Assembly (NCBI GenBank): GCA_023078555.1 | Contig: CM041201.1 | Location: 6,145,172-6,209,171, forward strand | DNA: 64,000 nucleotides | DNA from: Ulva prolifera | Taxonomy: Eukaryota; Chlorophyta; Ulvophyceae; Ulvales; Ulvaceae | Reading direction: 5' to 3' | Part shown: in pieces, positions 25,843-36,000 of the stretch | Position numbering within the stretch: the stretch's first letter is position 1 | How the letters are laid out: each line of letters begins with the position of its first letter | The notes under the pieces: model-generated | Database searches by the model: none | What the model saw: the letters and a program-made list of their open reading frames with translations, nothing else | What the model was told of the DNA's origin: nothing | Made by a program: the position numbers and the translations under genes

Positions 25843-27203
25843 TCAGCATCCAACCGTTGATGCAGTTTCCTTAGCTGCAGCGAGAATTTGCGACAGGCCA
25901 ATATCAGACACCAGAGGAACACCAATGGACAATCTCAGCTTATTTAGTACCTGCTGAGCCTCATGTGTACTCTGTGGGGAATGGCTGAGCTGTCTTCCAT
26001 ACAATACCTCTGAGATCCTTTGAAGAATCTGCTTGAGCTCAGTCATATCCTCTTTTGTATCCTCTTTTGCAGTTGATCTCAGTGAAGCACCATCAGACTC
26101 CCTGCCTTTGCGAGTAGGTGTCAAACTACCAATAGTGGTCCCTGCCATATCAGATTGTGGCAGGCTTGGTCGAGTGGATGAGAAAACGGAAATTCCGGTC
26201 TCTGTAGCTTGCGATCCTGAAGCTGGAATATTTCCGTTGCTGTCATGGCTTGCATCAGTGAGATGTGTGTAAGGTTGCGGATCATGTTCTGGAGGAAATA
26301 CACCGTTATGAGCTAACAACAACAAATTATCCAAAGCTTCCTTTTTATTTTGCTCGTGCTTGCTTGCGTCATCCTTTCTTTCGACGCCATAAACCTGAAA
26401 CACTGCTGCTTGCTGACACCTAGCGTCAACTTGACACTTGCTGTAACACGGCATTGCGGGTGTTCACGCATCATGTCGATTCACACCGAATGTTGGATCC
26501 CAAGAAACACACCGGTTTGCCCACTTTCGTAGCCGGGAGCGATCCTCCCGGCGTAGGCAGAACACCGTCTTCACCCAAACATGCCTCGGCATACAGCAGG
26601 GCTGCCACGGGTATCAACACGGCCGTCAGCGCAGCAAAGGGTCCTAACCAATGAAATATTTTTATGGCAACTGCCAGGGAAATGGGAATGATCAAGAAGC
26701 TAAGAGATAGCAGCGTGTGAGCAGAGCTTCCGATTCCTGTCGTCGTCACAGCAAGCAATTTCTCCAAGCCCGCATTTATGGGCACGTCAGGAAAGAGTCT
26801 GTCCATCTTGCGATACGCAGGCCACTGCTGCGAAGTGGCAATATCGGGAAGCCTGACAGAAAGCTGGCAAAGGCTGAAGACGGGTCAAATCCTGCTGTGA
26901 CAAGCGCGACTGGTCTACAAGTTGTTCAATGTACCGATGTGATGTTTGAAATGCACGGAACACAGGAATCGCGCGCATAATCGAAAGTTTTATCCTGCTC
27001 GCCACAAGTACAGTACAAGGCAGGTCGGCCGCACAACAAGATGAGGTTGTCCGTGTAAAGTCATGCACCGTAACGAATCCATGAGGGCCCACATTCAGGC
27101 GGAGTACGTAAGGCTTTTGGGGCCTGGTGCATGTCAGTTGCTTCCACATTGGCGCGGACCTAGATACACGCACGCCGCTGCCTGTCCGTACATTATGCCA
27201 CAC
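25843..27203 (-). CDS. Unrecognised membrane-protein gene, exons unresolved
   Basis: I do not recognise this gene. On the reverse strand one frame (26806-26471, extendable back to an acceptor near 26845) reads LPDIATSQQWPAYRKMDRLF and then a hydrophobic region, LLSLSFLIIPISLAV and FAALTAVLIPVAALLY, likely two membrane helices. An upstream frame (to about 27203) has a helical segment FQTSHRYIEQLVDQS. A downstream frame (26454-25843, stop at 25843) has Lys/Glu and Ser/Thr-rich linkers and a C-terminal KEDMTELKQILQRISEVLYG coiled-coil-like part. The pieces have gene-like composition and plausible splice sites, but the joins are not proven and the start is not known. Confidence 0.5.
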
Positions 27204-27410
27204 GGAACAGAGAAATTCGAGCTAGACGCCAGTGTACCTTGGGATCTATGCTGCACGTCTTCCATGGTCTGTGACAGACATGGCCATGTGCTTGAATCAC
27301 CCCCACCGCAACATGCACGAGACAAACCCAGGCACGCTATCTTTCCTAACGCAAGGTTCCAGCAATCATTTTTTCCTCCAGCCTTGGGCCAATGCACTTG
27401 TGCGCATGGT

Positions 27411-27735
27411 TGTTGCAATGCATGAATCCACGGGCAGCGTTGCAGTGTCAGGTGCACCCATGCACAGATCACCCTGCGGGTCGTGTGCACAAGGTGACTT
27501 CCCACGGGGGTGCCACGGACTAGTAAGGGAGAACCTGTGAGGATCTCCAGCCACGATCGGTTGTCGTGCATTTATGTAGGTGTGCACACATACGTGTAAC
27601 CAGACCTACACACTGTCGCGGCATTGACGGTCTCCCCTAGCATGTTGCCGGCCTCAACTTCTGTGCGCGTTAAGGTTTGGAGCACGCTCAGTGCTCTGCA
27701 TGACTGGCGTAGTGGAATGCGTGTTTGCAATACCC
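27411..27735 (+). repeat. Diverged solo LTR, LTR-A-like
   Basis: TGTTGCAATGCATGAATCCA and GGTGCACCCATGCAC follow the start of LTR-A, and GTGCACACATACGTGTAAC and CCTCAACTTCTGTGCGCG follow its second half. It is much more diverged than other copies, so it is an old insertion or a sister family. The right end near 27735 (GTTTGCAA) is approximate. Confidence 0.7.
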
Positions 27736-27958
27736 AAGGTAGTTTTTGCGACTATGGCGTGATGCTTGACTTAGATTTTGTCTAATTCCGTGCAACTATA
27801 TGTCAAACGAAGCTCTTAACTTGTCTGATCATAACATTTGTGTTGTAATGGCCAACTATGCCGGCTCAAAAGCATATATACTCCAGTTATGCAGGCACCA
27901 ATTGTGGATACATGTGACTGTATCTCATGCAAGTGTCCTGCTAGCATGTGTCATTCAA

Positions 27959-29095
27959 ACGTACCGTGCTAAATTAAGTCCATCGACATCGACGCCAATG
28001 TTATTGTGTACAAAATGAGGCACGACAATTTGGCCACCGTTATGCGTTATGACAATTGTTTTTATTTTTGGAGACTCGGCGCAACGGCTGAGCGGTACAC
28101 ATGACGAAGGCGCGTGCGCGGTGCGCGCGACCTGCTGCACCAGAGGTTCAGCGCCGCTGTGGCGCGTCGACACACGGCTTGTGTTTAAACATTAGCGCCG
28201 AAGTACATGTAAGGGAACTTATGCAGCTGATGTGTACATGTGCCAATAAGTGCCACCGTGAACTGCTTTAGCGCCAAGCGTGAAGTTGTGTGCTTGGCAA
28301 ACATGTCGGACAGCGACAGCGTGGGCTGGTTGATGATGACACATTAGGCCGTGTTCAGTGGCGGCCGGTTACGGTGGCGGTCACGAGCGCTGTTACTGGT
28401 CACGCTGCGGGACGTGTTCAGTGGCGGTTAGTGCACTGCCATCACGAAGCCACGAGAACGCAAAAAAACTCTTCAAAGCAATTAGAAACTGTTCAAAAGC
28501 ATTCGTACACCTACTGTATACAATATGCTACTGATGTGTGGTGCGCTGCAGTGATTCGGGATGGATTCGATCTGCAATGTCTCGTGACCATGGGCCGTGA
28601 CCACGATCACGACCGTGACCGCGATCCAGGACTGTGAACCCCCCTCGGAGGGGTTCACGAGCCCGGTCGTTCACGATCACCGTCACGAGACAGATCAACA
28701 AATAACTCGCAAGTAGCGTCCTGAAACGTCAAACGGCCAATTTTGATGGACTTGAAACATCTATTAGAGTAAATGTCACGTACATTCTGTGCTTTTTGCG
28801 ACATTTTTGTATGAGAGGTCTTGCCACTGAACACGGCCTTACAGACGTAGTTCTATGAAGAGGATACTTAAATGAGCAAATTTTGCGTTACATTCGGACC
28901 TGTTGCAAACGTGCTAGACGGTGAGTTGCGACATGTAGTACGTGACGGGAAGTGCCCTATACGTTGCAGATGTACAAAATGTTCTTGGAAGTGCGGCCCA
29001 TTTGGCCACCGTTATGCGTTACAGCGAGGTATTTCAACGACACTGTAGGCATGCGTTATGCGTTACGTGTCGTGGACTTAATATAGTACGGTATA
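27959..29095 (+). mobile_element. TIR element with Cys-rich ORF, copy L
   Basis: The left end GTACCGTGCTAAATTAAG and the right end TTAATATAGTACGGTATAC are inverted relative to each other, as in copy R (30690-31498). The first 350 bp match copy R in opposite orientation. An ATG near 28303 begins MSDSDSVG as in copy R. A Harbinger-like MITE interrupts it. Further on a frame (28914-29048) reads VANVLDGELRHVVRDGKCP then CRCTKCSWKCGPFGHRYALQ. It is non-autonomous or decayed; the superfamily is not identified. Confidence 0.7.
28347..28838. mobile_element. PIF/Harbinger-like (Tourist-type) MITE
   Basis: 492 bp starting GGCCGTGTTCAGTGGC and ending GCCACTGAACACGGCC, perfect inverted ends, flanked by TTA on both sides (28344-28346, 28839-28841). 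The GGCC.TGTTC ends and TTA duplication are typical of PIF/Harbinger elements. An internal copy of the end motif occurs near 28413. No coding. Confidence 0.9.
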
Positions 29096-30689
29096 CCAAA
29101 GACATCAGAAATGATAGGTACCTCAGAGCTCCAGCATGTACAACGTCACAGTTGTGCACATGAGTTGCATGCATACATCTACATGTGCATAATTCCACAT
29201 GCCCAAAAGTGCCACCAGCATCTCTCAGCGTGCATAGTCTCACATACCAATTCCATGTACCATGCCACATTATGTCACAGACTTTTGGTAGTACCAAGTC
29301 CCAGTACAATACGTTACATGTCACGCATGTAGCCCATGCATACCCCTGGACGTCGCCAATGACGCAGCGTCAGTGACCATGCCATCCTACATTTGCGTCT
29401 GCATGCATCACGACCTTACTGCATTGGATTGACAGAAGATGATACATGCCACATCCCAATGCCCGCAAGAGATCGCCAGATGTTGTGGGATATCCATATC
29501 TGGGGATCCAAGAATATAGATGACATATTCAATGGAGAAGTCATCTAACAAAAGAACTCGTTGCTTCAGGTGAGCCCCAGTGGTAGAGCATGTAGGTTGT
29601 ACTCAAGAGGTCACCGGTTCAATTCTTACTTTCATTTCTGCCACGCGACTTTATGTGATGGCAAGGTACGCTCCCCTCCACGTCATCATGCACAGTCAGC
29701 ATGCTTACCAGCTCAGGCACGCGCATTAACCCCTGTGCACACTCGATGAGACTAACACGCGTCTTGACACCAGATCTCATGGGATGCCGCACCCTGATCC
29801 GTACAGAGATCAACGTGCAGCGCGATTCCATAGTTCCACAGAGCTATCAGTAGCGAGGACAGGACAAAGCAGGGATGGGCTTGGGCACATACATTCCAAG
29901 TGTTTTGCTGTGATCGTCACAATTATCTTTGGTCGATTTGGGCGCTCCTGTTCCAGTCATTCCATTGTGTGCAACATTGTTACCAATGCCTTTCTCTCTT
30001 ATCGTTTATGTACGCTCGCTAAAGTGCCCAACTCCCTGCGCTACCCGAACAAGCAACAAGTGCACACAAGGGTTCATGCGCGTGCCTTCGTTGGTAAGCA
30101 TGTTGACTTGGCATGATGACGTGGAGGGGAGCGCACCTTGCCGCGTAAGGTCTCGGGCGTCAGAAATGATAAGTAAGGAATAAACCGGTGATATTTGGAG
30201 TACACACGGCACTGCTCTACCATGGGGGCCCATCTCAAGGAACGAGTCCTTTGTTAGAGCTCTACTGCCTTGATTTTGGCGGCTACATAATATCTTCGTC
30301 TTGCATCCCTAGGTATGGATATCCCACAACAGGCTGTGATAACGAATGTGTGAGGAATATTTGTCCGGTGTCACGGGTGTATAGGAGCAGAGCTCCGTGG
30401 GGGCGTGTTACCTCCGGGTGTAGCGCAGTGATGGGCTTTCGTCGCGGTACGAAGACCTTTGCCGACAATATAACAAACAGATACAAGTGGAATGATACGA
30501 AAACGTGTAAGCAGTATGCAGATTTAGATGGCACCCCATCCGGACGGAAGAATGTGCGTCCAGACCCAGCAAGCGCAGGTATAAATACCCGGGACGCGCC
30601 CAGGACGACCCCCTGCTTGGATGGCCTCGCCGAGATGGCGCACAATCGCGAGCACCCACCAGAGATCCTGAATATGCGAGGGAAATCTG
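29096..30689. other. Spacer between two opposed TIR elements
   Basis: An inverted repeat of about 90 bp (29660-29745 and 30055-30145) shares CTCCCCTCCACGTCATCATG. Outside it, GTCAGAAATGATA occurs at 29105 and 30158. On the plus strand near 29571-29630, GAGCCCCAGTGGTAGAGCA and CGGTTCAATTC resemble pol III A and B boxes, so a tRNA-derived SINE fragment is likely. A 213-codon open frame at 30188-30829 runs across a repeat boundary and is not called. Confidence 0.5.
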
Positions 30690-31498
30690 TATACCGTACT
30701 AAATTAAACCCATCGACACGTAACGCAGAACGCAGGCCTGAAGTGGCGTTGAAACACCTCGCTGTAACGGATAACAGTGGCCAGATTGGCCGTATCTCCA
30801 GGAATATTTCGTACACCCGTAACGCTTAGGGCACCTCACGTCACGTACTGCATGTCGCAGCTCACCGTCTAGCACGTTTACAACAACTCCGTGTGTGTGC
30901 CCGCACTTATCGTGCAAATGCTGAGCGACATCATCTTGCTCCTCACCACGACTCTGCTGGCCATCGTCGCTAGGCAGACTCGGTTCGATGCTGCACTGAC
31001 TATCGCCAATCTCGTACACTCCAGCATAAACATCTGGATCATAGTTGACGTACTCATCGTAATCGTAGTGAGTTTCACCGTACTGTTGTTCGTCTACGTC
31101 GGCATAATCTCCGATGTTGTCACTGTCGGACATATTTGCTAGACACACAACTTCACGCTTGGCGACAAAACAGGTTCACTGTGCTAATTGTTGGCATAGA
31201 GACACATCAGCTGATGTGACCTAGCTGCAGCATGTCCCTTACATGTACTTCGGTGCTGATTTTCAAACACGTGCCGTGTGTCACCCCGCTACAGCGCGCT
31301 GCACCGCTGGTGCAGCAGGTCGCGCGCTCTGCGCACGCTCCTTCGTCATGTGTAACGCTCAGCTGTTACGCCGAGTCTCCAAAAAATTTTAAACAGCTGT
31401 AACGCATAACGGTGGACGAATTGTCGTGCCCCAGATATATTTTGTACACAATAACGCTGGCCTCGATGTCGATGGGTTTAATTTGGTACGGTACTGTG
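30690..31498 (-). mobile_element. TIR element with Cys-rich ORF, copy R
   Basis: Ends: left ATACCGTACTAAATTAAACC, right (reversed) GTACCGTACCAAATTAAACC. About 810 bp. It points toward copy L. The shared sequence includes a TIR-proximal GC-rich region (GTGCGCAGAGCGCGCGACCT) and the ORF described separately. No clear target duplication is visible, possibly because the flanks are themselves repeats. Confidence 0.7.
30699..31133 (-). CDS. Cys-rich protein of TIR element, unknown family
   Basis: An ATG at 31133 gives MSDSDNIGDYADVDEQQYGE, Tyr/Asp-rich, followed by VVNVLDGELRHAVRD and RCPKRYGCTKYSWRYGQSG. In copy L the same segment reads KCPIRCRCTKCSWKCGPFGH, with Cys/His in a zinc-binding-like pattern. 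Copy R has lost two of those Cys (C to Y). Differences between copies are mostly substitutions that keep the frame, suggesting past coding. It is about 144 residues. It could be the N-terminus of a transposase or a separate DNA-binding protein; I do not recognise it. Confidence 0.5.
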   Translation of the reverse strand: MSDSDNIGDYADVDEQQYGETHYDYDEYVNYDPDVYAGVYEIGDSQCSIEPSLPSDDGQQSRGEEQDDVAQHLHDKCGHTHGVVVNVLDGELRHAVRDVRCPKRYGCTKYSWRYGQSGHCYPLQRGVSTPLQACVLRYVSMGLI

Positions 31499-32385
31499 GC
31501 TGATGTTCATCAGAGCTGGTGCACCGCTGATATTACGCCCTGGATCTATGTGCAGCGGTGTGCCGCAGCAACTGTAAAAAGACTCGCGAATGTCCGTCCC
31601 AAAATTTTCTCCAGCGACGACAGTGATGCGATGTGCCGGCCTGTGGCTCCGTAGAGCGGCGAATGAGCCATAAGAATTCGGTGGCGTCCCGGGCTTCTCG
31701 TTGCTATCGCGACGAACCGCAAAACAATGCATGTGTCCCGACCGTAGCAGCGCTAGTATCACGACGGTACAATCAATTACCGTTGGTACTATGGCATGAC
31801 TTGAGCGGGCAAGCTGAAGTGCACGTTGGAAATCATGTATTGCAAGTTACAGTCTTACACATCCATTGTTGCACATCCATTGTTGCGTGCATGGGATGTT
31901 GTTGCAGGGGTGTTGTTGAACGTCCATCGTTGCATTCATGGGGTGCACGAGGAATTTGATGCCAACAATCCAACACGGCAGGATTGTTGGCATCAAATTT
32001 CTCGAAGAATCTAGTTATCACCTTTGGCACCTTCCGAGATGGCTCGTCGTCCGCTGTCACTTCAATGCAATCACTTGACTCACTCCTGACGACTAATTGT
32101 ACACAATGTCGAACGGTACTCAACACAGATTTAATAAGCGATGTGACATCGGTGTGACGAGCGCCAAAACAATGACCTCGGCTGTCCGGACTGGTCAAGC
32201 ACGCAACCAACGAACCTCGAAGAAATGATCCGATTGTCTGTCCATGTAGCCACTCTGGCGACGGCCGGAAGTCGAAAACAATGATTTCGGCATCCTATTC
32301 CGGCACATGCCGTAGCGGGTCTTTGCATTTACTACGGCATGCATGCGCCAACGTAGGATGCACCCTAAGCCCATTGTGGCGTGGC
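31499..32385. other. No gene seen; repeat fragments and a hairpin
   Basis: About 31577-31635 repeats 19275-19335. A near-perfect 24-bp stem (one mismatch) with a 9-base loop occurs around 31946-32002 (TTTGATGCCAACAATCC and its complement). Remaining open frames are short. Confidence 0.55.
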
Positions 32386-32390
32386 ATGGT

Positions 32391-32737
32391 TGTCACAATG
32401 CATGAGCCTGCGGGCAGCAGTGTGGTGACAGGTGCACCCATGCACGGACGATCCGCGGATCCAGTGCAGGGGTAAGCCGCCAACGAGATCGTCTCGATGT
32501 AGTGAGAGAGATCCCGCGAGGGTTTCCCGAGCGTAACCTTGAGTGTTCAGTGTGCATATAAGCTTGTGCACACTGAGATCTGTAACCATTCTCCTTACTG
32601 TTTCCCGGTACTAGCACTCTCCTTTAGCATCTCTCGGTTCTACCTCTGTGCGCAGAAGGTATGAGATGCTGGCTGTCCTGACCTGACCTGAATGAGGACT
32701 GCGCGTCCGACCTGCACAACTATTAGCTTTTCTGACA
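32391..32737 (+). repeat. 5' LTR of copia A2
   Basis: 347 bp, TGTCACAATG to TTTTCTGACA. A TATA-like TGCATATAAG near 32551 sits between short inverted TGTGCA/TGTGCACAC strings and is the likely promoter. Confidence 0.95.
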
Positions 32738-33042
32738 TGGCATCGGTGACGTTAGCGTTATGTCTGTTTATGGTCTTGTTCAGGAAGCCGTCGGCCAATG
32801 TCTGTGCGCAGACACGGCGGGCATTCCACTGTTCTGCCGGCGCTCAGACTGCGGTCAAAAGCGCAGGCATCATTTAGCTTTCTCGTAGTATATTGTTGTT
32901 AGACACAATTCGAGAAGCTTGTTTTAATGATCAGCGCTGAGAAAAGCGAACGCGTTCGCTTATTTTCTCAACCTGTCGGCTTGCGAGCCAACCCACCGGT
33001 TAGTTGCTGCGCGCGACAAACAACCATCTGTCCTATTGCAGG

Positions 33043-36000
33043 ATGTCTCTCTCAAATGCCAACTCCAGCGCCAACTCTCCTCGCGAGGAGAGGCGTGACG
33101 ATGCTGATCAGCAGCCTCTCGTCGACAGGGATGCTGATCAGCAGCTCCCTGACGGAGAACAGCCTGCGGGTATGTTGCTCCGGGGCGGACGAATTGTCCG
33201 CTCTTCCCACACTGGGCAGAGCAGCCAGCAGGTGCCTTTTTCCTCTCATGTTGTGAACGATCCTGGTCACACTGAGTCACTCATATCACTCGAAACGTTA
33301 ACCGAGGCGCTGCGTGCATCTCGGGGACGTAGCGAACCTGATTTGACTAAAGGGAAATTGCCTGAGTGGAATTACAAGACTGAAAGTTTCGTTGCGTACG
33401 AACAGAAAGTCTTTTTGTGGTTAGGTCAATTCGAGTTAGATCATTTGTTGCAGCACGCACCGTCTGCGGACGAACAGCGTGTTCATGCTAGGGCGAGGAC
33501 ACAGGTCCTAATGTCTTTGCCTGACGCGGATAGGACGACTGTCTATCGCATGTCACACCTGTGTGAAGCATGGTCTTACTTGACTGCCAAGTACAGACCT
33601 AGCACTGAAGCCGAGATCCACAGACTGTGGAGTCGGTTCAATTCTTTGTCACAACACAATAAAGATGTCGCGACATATTGTGGTGATGTGATGAGTGTTT
33701 ACACTCAATTGGAGGCACTAGGTGCCGATGTGGGCCAGCGATGGCTCCGTTTGAAACTGTTAGAGGTGGGGGAGGAGTTCAACGCTGTGCGCGGCGAAGT
33801 TCAACACTCCTCCCCTCATGTGATAATATCCCGTTTGACTGAGCATGCTGATTTGCTCAAACAACAGCGGTCGCTGCAGGCTAGGTCTGGGGCGCCCGCG
33901 GGCAAACCAGGCCATGGCTGGCGCAAGCAGCACCGTGGTGATGGCCCTGTGGTCGCTGCTCTCGCAGCCGGCCAGGCTCCTCGCGAGGAGACCAGGACCT
34001 GTTTCTTCTGCAAGAAGAAGGGACACTTTCGTGCGAACTGCCCCCAACGCAAACAGGCTGCGGCCAAAGATGTTTGCACTGTAGAAATGCCTGACAAGTA
34101 TCCACAGCCGGACGCGTCCCTTCCGTGGAACATCATTGTTGATAGTGGGTCGGACATGCATATAGTAGGAAATCGTGAAATGTTCACTGAGTACGGTCCG
34201 TGTCAGAAAGTTGCCAATCTCGCGGGACCAGGGCAGCTTTCTATCATGGGCAGGGGAACCATTCAGGTGAACCTGGGCGCTTATGTGGACAAGCATGGGA
34301 ACAAGCATCCACTGGATGTGGAAATCCCTGGTGTTTACTATGCTCATGTATGTCCGTACAACCTGCTCAGCACGATGGGTCTTAGGCATGAACAGATGTT
34401 CCTAGACACGCGTAGGAATGTGTTGTATGTCCCTGGTCTGGGTGATATGGCTACCGACGTAGAAGATGACGTCAAATATCAGGAACTAGATGTGGACGGT
34501 CATCCTGTTTTTGCTTTTAAAATGGCAGTAGATACCAAACCCATTCTCGTCGGTGCGCCTGTCAATAGGGGGGTAGTCTGGTCTAACCAGAGCAGTCCGA
34601 CCTCAGTCATTGAGGATCAACAGCAGTGGCATCATGTGGCGGTCGCGGCCATTGACCTGAAGCGACCCAATGCTGGGGGAGCTGAGGTCCCGCATGATGC
34701 ATACTTGCTGGAACCTGCTTTTCTAGCACACTTGTCTTTTCATCAGTCTAATTGGGTTCTAAAACGCATGCAATCTAATTGGGTTCTAAAACGCATGCAA
34801 TCTAACAGTGAATTTTATGGTCATTTGAATTTGGATGTCGATTCCGAGCCACTGGGAAATCGGTGTCACGGCTGAAGAATTGGCAAAGTGCCTGCGGGTA
34901 ACTTTTCTGCCAATGATCGTGAGCTCATGGGTCAGGCCATATGGCCTGGTGAGCAACTGCACGCCGATTTAGCTGGTCATGTCTCTCCAGCAGGAATTGG
35001 TGGTGTGAAATATGTTTTGTTTGTGATGTGTGCCTTTACCCGTTATACTTTCGTGGTCGGTCTGCGCAAGAAGAGTGAGGCTGCGGCCATGATCTCTTAT
35101 ATTATTGAACGCATTCGGGTGAATGTGGTGAAGCCAGGTGAACCGGGTGTGCGCATCCTACACACCGACAAAGGGGGGGAGTTCATGGTCGCGGCCATAA
35201 AACTCTACCTCCAGCGTCGTGGCATCACTCACCGCTTGACCCCCACAGCCGCTCATCGCTGTAACGGCATGATCGAGAGGAGGATCGGAGTGGCCTTTGA
35301 GTCACTCCGTGCTGTGCTGCTCGCGAGCAGCCTGCCTCTGTTCCTGTGGATCGAATGCCTCGCCAGTGTTGTCCATGGTCACAATCTCACGCCGTCGTCG
35401 GCATTGTACCATGACAAATTGGCGAGCATCCTCAAGGGCCTGAAAGGTCAGCATGCTGTCAACGCATCTGCGGATGTTGACGAAGCTGAGAAAAGCCTGG
35501 GGAAGGTAAAGCGCATGAAAAAGGCCGAGCGCGATAAGTTGAGGGATGAGGAAAAACGCAAGTACAAGTTGCTTGCGACGACAGAGATAGACGAGGTTTT
35601 AGTGCGGTCTTGTGATAAAGATATCATTCCTTATATGTCTTTTTTCAGAGACACCTCCGTTGAGGTGTTCCAAGATCTGCTGCGGCAGCAGCGTCCGTGG
35701 GGGGTTGAGGTGTATGCATACCCTAGGGATGACAAGCTGCGGAAGTTGTCCCAAAGGGGTGTCCTTGCATACTGGGTCGGGGCTGGGCTGGGCCCCAGCA
35801 TGCAGCGTGTGTACGCCCAGGATGTTCCTGGTGGTAGGGTTTTTGTTGTGCGTCAGGTCATGTGCACTGCGGATCAGATGATCCGGCACGTACGCAAGTA
35901 CGATGCGTCCGCCGTTGTGGACAAAAGGGAACCTGAGGAGTTTGCGAACTCCTACACGGTTGCCTTCGAGGGGGACGATGAGGGTGAGCGTGTGACTGAT

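Noticed and set aside
29096-30689. A single large transposon spanning 27959-31498 with 350-bp inverted ends
   Set aside because: The homology between the arms continues into internal ORFs and ends at a second inverted terminus in each arm, so two separate opposed copies explain it better.
30188-30829. 213-codon plus-strand open frame
   Set aside because: It crosses from spacer into the reversed TIR element copy R, whose own ORF lies on the other strand. No family resemblance.
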